DNA from: Pandoraea iniqua | GTDB taxonomy: Bacteria; Pseudomonadota; Gammaproteobacteria; Burkholderiales; Burkholderiaceae | Reading direction: 5' to 3' | NCBI RefSeq assembly: GCF_902459685.1 | Contig: NZ_CABPSF010000009.1 | Span: 177,290-241,289 of the forward strand | DNA length: 64,000 nucleotides | Part shown: piece after piece, positions 51,694 to 59,233 of the stretch | How positions within the stretch are numbered: the first letter of the stretch is position 1 | Layout of the letters: each line of letters opens with the position of its first letter | Notes under the pieces: generated by a model | What the model saw: only the letters and a program-made list of their open reading frames with translations | What the model was told of the DNA's origin: nothing | Databases searched by the model: none | Translations under genes and position numbers: made by a program

Positions 51694-51980
51694 GCCTTAG
51701 CGACACCAACGACAAAGTGCTTCTGGCACTGGGCCAAATCCAGGGCGAACTGAGCGGGATTCGCGCCATGGTGCAAAACGGCCAGGCAGCGACGAATCAG
51801 CGCATTGACGACCTGAAAGGGGCTGTTACCGACCGCATGGACGGACTCGAAAATCGAGTCAGCAAGCTCGAAGGTGATCACGGGAAGCTGGTCGTGAAGA
51901 CGGCAGGCATGGGCAGCATCGCGGGCGTAGCGATGGTCGCATTGGGCGAGATCGTGCGGCAATTCGTCTCCAAGGGCTAA
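51690..51980 (+). CDS. small coiled-coil membrane phage protein
   Basis: A 96-residue protein: a coiled coil (NQRIDDLKGAVTDRMDGLENRVSKLEGDHGKL) followed by one C-terminal hydrophobic helix (MGSIAGVAMVALGEIV). The pattern resembles XhlA-like or similar small membrane proteins at this place in Mu-like phages. The role is unknown; helping lysis or packaging are options. It overlaps the zinc-finger gene by four bases. Confidence 0.65.
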   Translation: MSLSDTNDKVLLALGQIQGELSGIRAMVQNGQAATNQRIDDLKGAVTDRMDGLENRVSKLEGDHGKLVVKTAGMGSIAGVAMVALGEIVRQFVSKG

Positions 51981-51983
51981 CGC

Positions 51984-52481
51984 ATGGCTCACGACCCGAA
52001 GACTCGCAATCAACTTCGCGCGAAATACCTGCAGGGCATGCCCCTCACGACGGCTGCCGACGTGTGCAAGGTGTCGTATCAAACTGCACGGAACTGGAAG
52101 CGAGCGGCAAAAGAAGCGGGCGACGATTGGGATATCGCGCGCTCGGCCCAGCGCATGTCTCGCGGCAACATCGAGAACATGACGAGCCAAGTGGTCGAAG
52201 AGATGTCGGTGCAGTTCCTTGCAACCCTAGAAGAGCTGAAGAACAACGCCAAGTTGCAGCCGCTCCAGAAGGCCGACATTCTCGCTCGCTTGTCGGATAG
52301 TTTTATCAAGACTGTCAACGCGGCTGGTCGCTCCAACCCGAAGCTGGCCACGCTATCGGTCTGCATGGACGTGCTGCGCGACTTTGCCTCGTTTGTGCAG
52401 GCGAAGTACCCGAAAGAACACGCCCGATTCATCGCATACCTGGAAGAGTTTGGCCAGGAAGTCGCGAAGAAGTACTCCTGA
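51984..52481 (+). CDS. terminase small subunit-like (Mu gp27, DUF1804)
   Basis: A 165-residue protein with a helix-turn-helix start (RAKYLQGMPLTTAADVCKVSYQTARNWKR), followed by a helical C-terminus. DUF1804 proteins lie directly before the large terminase in Mu-like phages and are taken to recognise the packaging start. Spacing to the large subunit gene is six bases. Confidence 0.87.
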   Translation: MAHDPKTRNQLRAKYLQGMPLTTAADVCKVSYQTARNWKRAAKEAGDDWDIARSAQRMSRGNIENMTSQVVEEMSVQFLATLEELKNNAKLQPLQKADILARLSDSFIKTVNAAGRSNPKLATLSVCMDVLRDFASFVQAKYPKEHARFIAYLEEFGQEVAKKYS

Positions 52482-52487
52482 TAGAAG

Positions 52488-54104
52488 ATGGCAAAAAAAT
52501 CTAACGCCGCCGAACAGTTCCTGAAGGAGCTGATGGCATTCACCGATGACCAGCGCCGGCTGATTGAGGCCGCGTGCGACGGCTTCACGCCGGACGAAGA
52601 CGCACGCTTGGAGCGCCGCATGCGTGTCTTCGCAGGCGATTATCGGTTCTTCTTCCAGACGTATTTTCCGCACTACAGCAACAGCGCCGAGTCGTCTGTG
52701 TTCCACGACTGGTGCTTCGACAATTTGCCGAAGCGCGTTGCCGCCAAACAAGGAAAGCTGATCAATCTATCCGCACCACGCGGTGAGGCCAAGTCAACCC
52801 TGGTCACGCAGGTGTTCACGTTGCTTTGCGTCGTGCGCCAGTCCAAGCACTTCATCCCGATTGTGATGGACAGCAGCGACCAGGCGCAGATGATGCTCGA
52901 AGCGATCAAGGTCGAGCTCACGGACAATCCGCGCCTGGCGATGGACTTCCCGGAGCACGTCGGAAAGGGCCGAGTGTGGAACGTGGGCGTTGCGCTGACT
53001 GCTACGGATATCAAGCTGCAGGCGTTCGGCTCTGGCAAGCGCATGCGCGGCATTCGGCATGGCCCGTTCCGCCCCGACCTGGTGCTCTTGGACGACATCG
53101 AAAACGATGAGAACGTCCAGCAGAAGACCCAGCGCGACAAACTCGAACGTTGGCTCAAGAAGGTCGTGATGCCGCTCGGTCCGCCGGATGGTTCGATGGA
53201 CATCGTCTATCTGAACACGATTCTGCATTACGACGGTGTGGCCAACCGCGTGCACCGAAGCCCGCTGTGGGAGTCCCGGAAGTTTCGAGCCATCATCGAA
53301 TGGCCCAAACGCATGGACCTTTGGGAGAAATGGGAGGAAGCGTTTCTCAACGAAGGCGAGGAAGCCGCGGACGAATTCTATGAGCAGCGCCGCGCCGAAA
53401 TGGACGACGGCGCTGTCGTTTCATGGCCAAGCATGCGGCCGCTGCTGCGGCTGATGAAAATCCGGGCGAACGATCATCATGCGTTCGATTGCGAGTATCA
53501 GAACGATCCGACGAACAGCGAAGACGCCCCGTTCCAGAAGCTCGTTTTCTGGGTCCACCCATCCGATGCATGGATCTTCTACGGGGCCCATGATCCGTCA
53601 ATGGGCAAACGCAACAAGGGCCGCGACCCTTGCGCGTGCCTGGTCGGTGGACTCAACCGCAAAACCGGCGTTCTTGATGTGGTCGAAGCGAAGATCGCAC
53701 GCATGGTGCCAAACCTGCAGATCGAAACGATGATCAGCTTCCAGGAGGAGTATCGCTGCCTAGTTTGGGGCATCGAGATCATCCAGTTTCAAGAGTTTTT
53801 TAAGGATGTTTTGGTCGAGCGATCGCGAGAGCGAGGCATCCCGATTCCGGCGCGTGGCATTCGTTCAGACGAAGACAAGGATTTGCGGATTCTGTCCCTA
53901 CAGCCTCACACCGTGAACGGCACAGTGCGGCTTCACAAGAACCAGACAGTGCTCATTGAGCAGCTGACGCATTACCCGGAAGCCGATCACGACGATGGTC
54001 CGGACGCGCTGCAAATGCTCTTCATGCTCGCGTACTCGGGGCTGGGCTCTGTCATTCCCAAAATCAAATTCGGTAAGCGAAAGGTGTCTCTCTATGGGGC
54101 TTGA
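52488..54104 (+). CDS. terminase large subunit (Mu gp28 family)
   Basis: A 538-residue packaging ATPase and nuclease. The Walker A-like loop is SAPRGEAKSTLV near residue 97 and Walker B is LVLLDDIEND near residue 200. The C-terminal nuclease fold has an aspartate in GAHDPSMGKRNKGRDP near residue 365 and further acidic residues in HDDGPDALQML near the end. It pumps DNA into the head by headful and cuts it. The portal gene starts inside its last codons. Confidence 0.92.
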   Translation: MAKKSNAAEQFLKELMAFTDDQRRLIEAACDGFTPDEDARLERRMRVFAGDYRFFFQTYFPHYSNSAESSVFHDWCFDNLPKRVAAKQGKLINLSAPRGEAKSTLVTQVFTLLCVVRQSKHFIPIVMDSSDQAQMMLEAIKVELTDNPRLAMDFPEHVGKGRVWNVGVALTATDIKLQAFGSGKRMRGIRHGPFRPDLVLLDDIENDENVQQKTQRDKLERWLKKVVMPLGPPDGSMDIVYLNTILHYDGVANRVHRSPLWESRKFRAIIEWPKRMDLWEKWEEAFLNEGEEAADEFYEQRRAEMDDGAVVSWPSMRPLLRLMKIRANDHHAFDCEYQNDPTNSEDAPFQKLVFWVHPSDAWIFYGAHDPSMGKRNKGRDPCACLVGGLNRKTGVLDVVEAKIARMVPNLQIETMISFQEEYRCLVWGIEIIQFQEFFKDVLVERSRERGIPIPARGIRSDEDKDLRILSLQPHTVNGTVRLHKNQTVLIEQLTHYPEADHDDGPDALQMLFMLAYSGLGSVIPKIKFGKRKVSLYGA

Positions 54105-55623
54105 TATCAAAGGATTCGCGCGCTCGGTTCGCAACGCATTCGGAAAGCAGGCGGCGGCGGCCGATTCGGATCCGAATTTCTTCGGCAAGCTCCATATGCT
54201 GCCGAACCCGGATCCGGTGCTTCGCGCGATGGGTGTAGCAGATGCGGTATATACGTCAATCCTGGCCGACGCTCACGTTATCGGCGAAGTTCGCTCTATC
54301 CGTGGCGAGTTTCGCGGCATGGACTATCGCGTCGTGACGTGGGCAGAAAAGGACGCCAAAGCCCAGCAAGCGCGGGACTTGTGCGAGCAGTGGATGCAGA
54401 GCTTTCAGCCGAACGCCGTCGTTACCGACTGGCTTGAAGTCATGTGGCAAATGCTCACAGCCATTCTCACCGGCTATCGTGTGCACGAGCTGGTGTGGAA
54501 CAACTGGAACAGCTATATCGTTCCAACGAGTGTCATTGACCGGCCGAACCGTCGATTCGGCTTCGATGTCGACGCCCAATTGATGCTGAAGACCCGATCG
54601 GTACCGGTCGGCGCTCCGGTGGAAGACCCGTATCGCTTCATCGTGTCGCGCCATATGGCCACGATGTCCAACCCGTATGGTTCTGCGCTCCTGTCCGGGT
54701 GTTTCTGGCCGTGGACTTTCAAGACCGGTGGCTGGAAATACTTCGTGAAGTTCTGCGAGCGCCACGGGCTGCCGTGGCCCGTGGCGCGTTACGGAATGGG
54801 TGCGACCGAAGGTGAACAGGAGGAGTTGGCGCGAGCGATCGAAGCCATGATTGACAGCGGATATGCCATCGTCCCGGAAGGAACCGGCGTGGAGCTGTTG
54901 ATTGCCAACACCACCGGATCGATGCTGCCGCAGGAATCGATGATTAACGCGGCCAACCGCGAAATGTCGAAGTGCCTTACCGGCCAGGCAATGCTCGCTG
55001 AGCTGCAAAACGTCGGAGCGCGCGCCGCCACCGAGACTGCGATGACGCGGCAAAGCAACATCAACGATTCCGATCGCGATATTGCGTCGGCATCGATGTC
55101 CCAGATTTTCAGGTGGATCACGACCTTCAATTTCGGTGAAGACGTGCCGTCGCCCGAACTGGAGTTCTTCCAGATCAACGCGGCCGGCAAGGACCGCGCC
55201 CAGACGTACCAGATCGCCGCGAACATGGGCGCACGTCCGTCTCGTAAGGCCATGCTCGAAGAGTTGAATATTCCGCAGGCGACGGACGAAGCCGACGCGC
55301 TCATGCCGATGGACAGCAGCCCTTCGGCGGCCGAGTTCGCCGCATCAGACGACGCAGCCGTTTTTGCATCGGCTCGTGCCGAAGATTCTCGCGTGCGCGC
55401 GGCGTCCGACGCGGCCGACGTGGCGCTGAGTGCGGCTGTAATCGAGCCGATCGCCCGCATGCTGGAGCAAGCCGAGCGCGACGGGCTGTCGCTGGCGGAC
55501 ATTCAAGTAAAGCTGACACAACTGGTCGGCGAGATCGACAACTCCGAGCTCATCACGATCATGCGACAAGCGCTCGACTGGTCTGCGACCCAGGGCTATG
55601 TCGACTCGTCAAACGAAGGCTGA
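54094..55623 (+). CDS. portal protein (DUF935, Mu gp29)
   Basis: A 509-residue portal subunit. The start at 54094 overlaps the terminase stop by 11 bases. DUF935 features include RSIRGEFRGMDYRVV, then the SALLSGCFWPWTFKTGGWKYFVKFCERHGLPWPVARYG block near residue 200-240. The C-terminal 100 residues are helical and acidic. The dodecameric portal is the DNA gate and head-tail connector. Confidence 0.92.
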   Translation: MGLDIKGFARSVRNAFGKQAAAADSDPNFFGKLHMLPNPDPVLRAMGVADAVYTSILADAHVIGEVRSIRGEFRGMDYRVVTWAEKDAKAQQARDLCEQWMQSFQPNAVVTDWLEVMWQMLTAILTGYRVHELVWNNWNSYIVPTSVIDRPNRRFGFDVDAQLMLKTRSVPVGAPVEDPYRFIVSRHMATMSNPYGSALLSGCFWPWTFKTGGWKYFVKFCERHGLPWPVARYGMGATEGEQEELARAIEAMIDSGYAIVPEGTGVELLIANTTGSMLPQESMINAANREMSKCLTGQAMLAELQNVGARAATETAMTRQSNINDSDRDIASASMSQIFRWITTFNFGEDVPSPELEFFQINAAGKDRAQTYQIAANMGARPSRKAMLEELNIPQATDEADALMPMDSSPSAAEFAASDDAAVFASARAEDSRVRAASDAADVALSAAVIEPIARMLEQAERDGLSLADIQVKLTQLVGEIDNSELITIMRQALDWSATQGYVDSSNEG

Positions 55624-55671
55624 CATCCCCCCGTTTAATCGGGGTTTCAAGCACCATTAAAGGAGATTTCC

Positions 55672-56037
55672 ATGGACGATAAAGCCGTCGAACAACTGAT
55701 TCAGGAGACGGGGAAGACCGCTCCCCGACTGACTCCCGCCGGTATCGAGGCGACCATCATCGATGAGGTGTATTTCACCGCCGAACAAGGGTATCAGCGC
55801 GCCAACGAAGACAAAGGTATCCCCGCCGGTTCGTACTCGGCGCTGGGTGTTCTGACCATCTGCGTACTGTGTCTGCGTAACGGTTTCACCGTGACAGGCG
55901 AAAGCGCATGCGTGAGCCCGGAGAACTTCGACGTTGAAATCGGCCGCAAAATCGCTCGGCAAAATGCGATGTCCAGGATCTGGCAATACGAAGGCTATTT
56001 GCTTCGCCAACGGTTGCATGACCAAGCTGGCGCGTAA
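55672..56037 (+). CDS. Gp49-family phage protein
   Basis: A 121-residue protein with TVTGESACVSPENFDVEIGRKIARQNA and YEGYLLRQRL, the core of the Gp49/66 family. It is usually a small accessory protein in phages with unknown function. It has a good AAGGAGA ribosome site. In Mu this gene is not between portal and F, so its place here is a local insertion. Confidence 0.82.
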   Translation: MDDKAVEQLIQETGKTAPRLTPAGIEATIIDEVYFTAEQGYQRANEDKGIPAGSYSALGVLTICVLCLRNGFTVTGESACVSPENFDVEIGRKIARQNAMSRIWQYEGYLLRQRLHDQAGA

Positions 56038-56060
56038 CCTCCACCTCCTGGCTCACCAAT

Positions 56061-57293
56061 ATGGATGTTCAACCTTTCGGCGTACGCGCCGACAATGCCA
56101 TCGCGAACCTGCGTGACAAGGTTCCCGTAGCCACCGATCGCTGGAATGACATGCTGGGGCCGATGCATGCCACGGCTTTCACCGTCGCGGGCGCTCCGCT
56201 CGACGTGGTCAAGGACATCCAGGCCGCGCTGGTGCGTGCGCAGGAAGCCGGCACGACCTTGTCGCAGTTCCGCAAAGATTTCGACGCGACGGTACAGCGA
56301 TCAGGCTGGGCTTATCGTGGCTCGCGTGGCTGGCGCACGGAGCTGATTTTCCGGGCGAACATGCACTCGGCGTACATGGCCGGACGTTGGCAGCAGATCG
56401 TTGAGAATGCCGACCGCCGTCCGTTCCTTGAATATCGGGCGGTGCTCGACAGCAAGACTCGGCCTCAACATCGTGCGTGGAATGGAACTATTCTGCCGGT
56501 CACGTCGCCGTTCTGGCGAACACATTACCCTCCATGCGGCTGGAATTGCCGATGCACAGTGCGTTCATACTCCGAGGCTGAAATGTCGGCGGCCGGCAAA
56601 CAGGCATCGAACGAACCCGACGTCCGTTATCGACTGATCACCAACGCCGACGGTGAAGTCACCGATCGAGTGCCTCAAGGGATTGATCCCGGCTGGGATC
56701 ACAATGTCGGGCAGTCCTGGCTGGGGCCGGATATGGCGTTTGGCCAGAAGCTGGCGAGTCTGCCGGTGGACATGCAAAACAACGCGATCATGAATTCGGT
56801 CGGGCTGGAGTATCGCAAGGCGATGCGGCAGCGCTGGAGTGACTGGCTTGATCAGCCGGTGACATCAGCGCAAGTGGCCGAGCCTGCGGTTGCCGGCTTT
56901 ATGGAAGCCGAACTGCCGGCGATCATTGCGCAGGAGTTTCCCGCTTACTCGACGGAATCGCTGGTCGCGGTCGCCCAGGCGGGAGCGGACGAAGCCATCG
57001 CGTCGGCCGGGGAAATGGCCGCGCTGTCGAGCTGGCCTCGCGCGTGGCAGGAGCGCGTGCCCTCGCTGCTGTGGGATTACAAGGCTGTGCTGGTCGACAC
57101 GACCGATAACGGGGCAACTCCGCTTGTCATTCTGGTGCCGGACGGGAAGATCGCCGGGAAACAGCCTGTCATTCGACTGCGACTCGACCAAGTCTCAGAC
57201 GGAAATCGAACAGGAACCGGAATCGAGCTCGGGACAATGGATCCTGCCGAGATGTCGTCGCCTCGGTTCCGCGTCGTTGGCGGCTCACTTTGA
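56061..57293 (+). CDS. minor head protein, MuF-like
   Basis: A 410-residue protein injected or used in head morphogenesis. The MuF core lies at about residues 55-175, with ILRANMHSAYMAG-like LIFRANMHSAYMAGRWQQI, then LEYRAVLDSKTRPQHRAWNG and HYPPCGWNCRCTV. The C-terminal 170 residues are extra to the core and carry a LLWDYKAVLVDTTDN segment; such extensions on MuF proteins are often toxin- or enzyme-like domains. It is the last gene of the right arm, about 75 bases before the inner right-end box. Confidence 0.88.
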   Translation: MDVQPFGVRADNAIANLRDKVPVATDRWNDMLGPMHATAFTVAGAPLDVVKDIQAALVRAQEAGTTLSQFRKDFDATVQRSGWAYRGSRGWRTELIFRANMHSAYMAGRWQQIVENADRRPFLEYRAVLDSKTRPQHRAWNGTILPVTSPFWRTHYPPCGWNCRCTVRSYSEAEMSAAGKQASNEPDVRYRLITNADGEVTDRVPQGIDPGWDHNVGQSWLGPDMAFGQKLASLPVDMQNNAIMNSVGLEYRKAMRQRWSDWLDQPVTSAQVAEPAVAGFMEAELPAIIAQEFPAYSTESLVAVAQAGADEAIASAGEMAALSSWPRAWQERVPSLLWDYKAVLVDTTDNGATPLVILVPDGKIAGKQPVIRLRLDQVSDGNRTGTGIELGTMDPAEMSSPRFRVVGGSL

Positions 57294-57368
57294 GCGATCA
57301 GTGGACGGGTTCTTGGCAGGTGCCGGACGAATTATTGGCGAAATTGTCGTCCGATTTTGTTAGTTTTT

Positions 57369-57503
57369 AGGTCAAATTAAACGTCTGATCAACAATTTGA
57401 CTTATCCACAGCCCGAGGACCACCGGACAAGGCTTTTCGGGCATTTTTCGACTTTTTTAGACCTTCCTGGAGTAGGTCAATCTAAACGGTCCCCCTCTCG
57501 CCC
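57369..57503. repeat. prophage right end: transposase-site-like boxes and target repeat
   Basis: Two inverted copies of the left-end box are present: AGGTCAAATTAAACGT (57369-57384) and AGGTCAATCTAAACGG (57474-57489). The outer one is 9 bases from the proposed end at 57498, exactly as at the left end, and the 5 bases that follow (57499-57503) are CGCCC, the same as before the left end. Between the boxes no gene is seen. Confidence 0.7.
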
Positions 57504-57548
57504 CGTTCAGGCGTTATTGATCGTGCGTCGACCCCGGGACTTGTTTGC

Positions 57549-57574
57549 TATACTGCGAACGATTCTCATTTGCA
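57549..57574 (+). promoter_or_regulatory. Fur box overlapping an extended -10 promoter
   Basis: TATACT (57549-57554) preceded by TGC gives an extended -10; the -35 is weak. Directly overlapping is a dyad, 57554-57574, whose reverse strand reads AAATGAGAATCGTT, very close to the Fur consensus. Iron-loaded Fur would repress the sigma factor operon. The prophage ends 50 bases upstream, leaving the site intact. Confidence 0.8.
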
Positions 57575-57627
57575 ACGCGGGTGCCTGAGCCTTTCGGCCA
57601 CACCTGGCCCGGGGACAGGAGGGGCGC

Positions 57628-58140
57628 ATGCCCGCCGACGACACGCTGCAACGCGACGCGTTGCAGGGACTCTATAACGACCATCACGGTTGGCTTCACG
57701 GCTGGCTGCATCGCAAGACCGGTTGCTCGCATCGGGCGGCCGATCTTGCGCACGATACGTTCATCCGTCTGCTCGAACGCGACCCGCCACGCGTGCTCGC
57801 GTCGCCGCGCGCCTTCCTGACCACCGTGGCGCAGCGTGTTCTCTATAACTACTGGCGCCGCGAACAGATCGAACGCGCTTATCTCGAAGCGCTGGCCCAG
57901 CAGCCCGAAGCCGTCGTGCCGTCTCCGGAAGAGCGCGCCATCGTGCTCGAGACGCTGCTCGAGATCGATCGCTGTCTCGATGGTCTGCCTCCCCCGGTCA
58001 AACGCGCTTTCCTGCTGGCCCAGCTCGATGGCCTGTCTCATGCCGAGATTGCGGCCGAACTGAGCATCTCGCTCGCCACCGTCAAACGCTATCTGGTGCG
58101 TGCCGGCACGCAGTGCTTCTTCGCGATGGAGGTGGCATGA
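57628..58140 (+). CDS. ECF sigma factor, FecI type
   Basis: A 170-residue sigma-70 family ECF factor. Region 2 spans about residues 12-80 (HHGWLHGWLHRKTGCSHRAADLAHDTFIRLLER, then TTVAQRVLYNYWRRE). Region 4 covers residues 108-155 (CLDGLPPPVKRAFLLAQLDGLSHAEIAAELSISLATVKRYL). It would direct transcription of the TonB receptor gene when a ferric siderophore is sensed. It starts the operon under the Fur box and is coupled to fecR by an ATGA overlap. Confidence 0.92.
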   Translation: MPADDTLQRDALQGLYNDHHGWLHGWLHRKTGCSHRAADLAHDTFIRLLERDPPRVLASPRAFLTTVAQRVLYNYWRREQIERAYLEALAQQPEAVVPSPEERAIVLETLLEIDRCLDGLPPPVKRAFLLAQLDGLSHAEIAAELSISLATVKRYLVRAGTQCFFAMEVA

Positions 58141-59123
58141 CGCGGACCACGGCGCAAGGGTTCGCGCCCGGTATCGCGCAGCAGGCCGTCGAGTGGTGGG
58201 TGACGCTGCACGGCGGCGACGCCACTGAAACGTTGCGTGCGGCCTGCGCGCGTTGGCGCGAGGCCCATCCCGATCACGAACGTGCGTGGCGGCATATCGA
58301 AAGCGCTAACCACCGCATGCGGCATGTGTCCGATACGTTGGGTGCGGCGGTGGCGCAGGCTGCGCTTCGCGCGCCCCGCTCGCGGGCACGGCGCACGGCC
58401 ATCAAGGCGATTGCCGGGGCGCTGTTTGTCGGCGGCGGCGCGTGGCTCGCGACGGACCCGCGCGCCGTGCAGCGGTTGCGTGCCGACGCAAGCACGGGCG
58501 TCGGCGAGCGCCGCACGCTGCGTCTGGCGGATGGCACGACGTTGGTTCTCAATACGCGCAGTGCGGTCCGTTTATCCATGGATGGCTCGACGCGTCGCAT
58601 CGCACTTGTCGATGGCGAGGTGATGGTGACGACCGGCAAGGACGCCGGACACGTACCGCCCCGGCCGTTGGTCGTGACGACTGCGCAGGCTACGTTGCAG
58701 CCACTGGGGACGCGTTTCGCCGTGCGTCAGGACGACGCAGGCGGGCGTGTGCAGGTCTACGAAGGCGCCGTGCGCGTCATGCCGCTCGGGGTATCGCACG
58801 TCGAGCGCATCGTGCAGGCGGGCGAGCAGGCGCAGTTCACGGCACGCGCGATCGAGCCGCTCACCGCGCTCGAGGACGGCGACGGTGCATGGACGGACGG
58901 CATGCTGGTCGCCGTCGACATGCGCTTGGATACGTTTCTTGCGGAGCTGTCGCGATATCGACGCGGCTATCTACGTTGCGATCCGGCCGTGGCGGCGCTG
59001 CGGGTATCGGGCACCTATCCGCTCGGCGACGTCGACGCCATTCTGGCGGTGCTGCCGCACGCGTTGCCGGTAACGGTGGCGTCGGTCACGCGCTACTGGG
59101 TGAGCGTGGGGCCTCGGGGCTGA
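58137..59123 (+). CDS. FecR-family anti-sigma/sigma regulator
   Basis: A 328-residue inner-membrane regulator. The cytoplasmic N-terminus (residues 1-90) ends with HPDHERAWRHIE, a FecR signature. One membrane helix lies at about residues 92-110 (AIKAIAGALFVGGGAWLA). The periplasmic part has the FecR domain with ERRTLRLADGTTLVLNTRSAVRL. The C-terminus (MRLDTFLAELSRYRRGYL) is the STN-contact region. It receives the signal from the receptor and controls FecI. Confidence 0.92.
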   Translation: MTRTTAQGFAPGIAQQAVEWWVTLHGGDATETLRAACARWREAHPDHERAWRHIESANHRMRHVSDTLGAAVAQAALRAPRSRARRTAIKAIAGALFVGGGAWLATDPRAVQRLRADASTGVGERRTLRLADGTTLVLNTRSAVRLSMDGSTRRIALVDGEVMVTTGKDAGHVPPRPLVVTTAQATLQPLGTRFAVRQDDAGGRVQVYEGAVRVMPLGVSHVERIVQAGEQAQFTARAIEPLTALEDGDGAWTDGMLVAVDMRLDTFLAELSRYRRGYLRCDPAVAALRVSGTYPLGDVDAILAVLPHALPVTVASVTRYWVSVGPRG

Positions 59124-59233
59124 TCCGTTTTCTCTTTTTTCAAATTTTTGTCCGGCCAGTGAGCTGTTTTGTACATCTCGCGTGACAAGGGAAGTGAAAC
59201 CTTCTGTCTTTTGCCTGAACGAGATCTCACATC

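Larger units (their letters stand above)
23133..57498. mobile_element. Mu-like transposable prophage, about 34.4 kb
   Basis: Phage genes run without a break from a tail-fibre assembly gene at 23.27 kb to a MuF gene ending at 57.29 kb. They include MuA- and MuB-like genes, a Mor/C-type activator, lysis, packaging, head and contractile-tail sets, so it looks complete. Left and right boundaries are proposed from three signs: inverted copies of a GTTTA..TTGACC box 9 bases inside each end, second inner copies of the box, and a 5-bp direct repeat CGCCC at 23128-23132 and 57499-57503. Flanking genes on both sides are ordinary host genes. The exact end bases (AG...CT, not the TG...CA of Mu) are unusual, so the boundary could be off by a few bases. 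Confidence 0.85.

Noticed and set aside
57387..57412. TGTTGATCA... (minus strand) as the right end, resembling insertion sequence ends
   Set aside because: It lies inside the outer right box at 57474-57489, and no counterpart occurs at the left end.
23093..57510. Alternative prophage ends with Mu-like TG...CA termini
   Set aside because: TG and CA dinucleotides near the boxes do not lie at equal distance from the paired boxes and give no matching 5-bp flanks; CGCCC at equal offset is the only consistent match I found.
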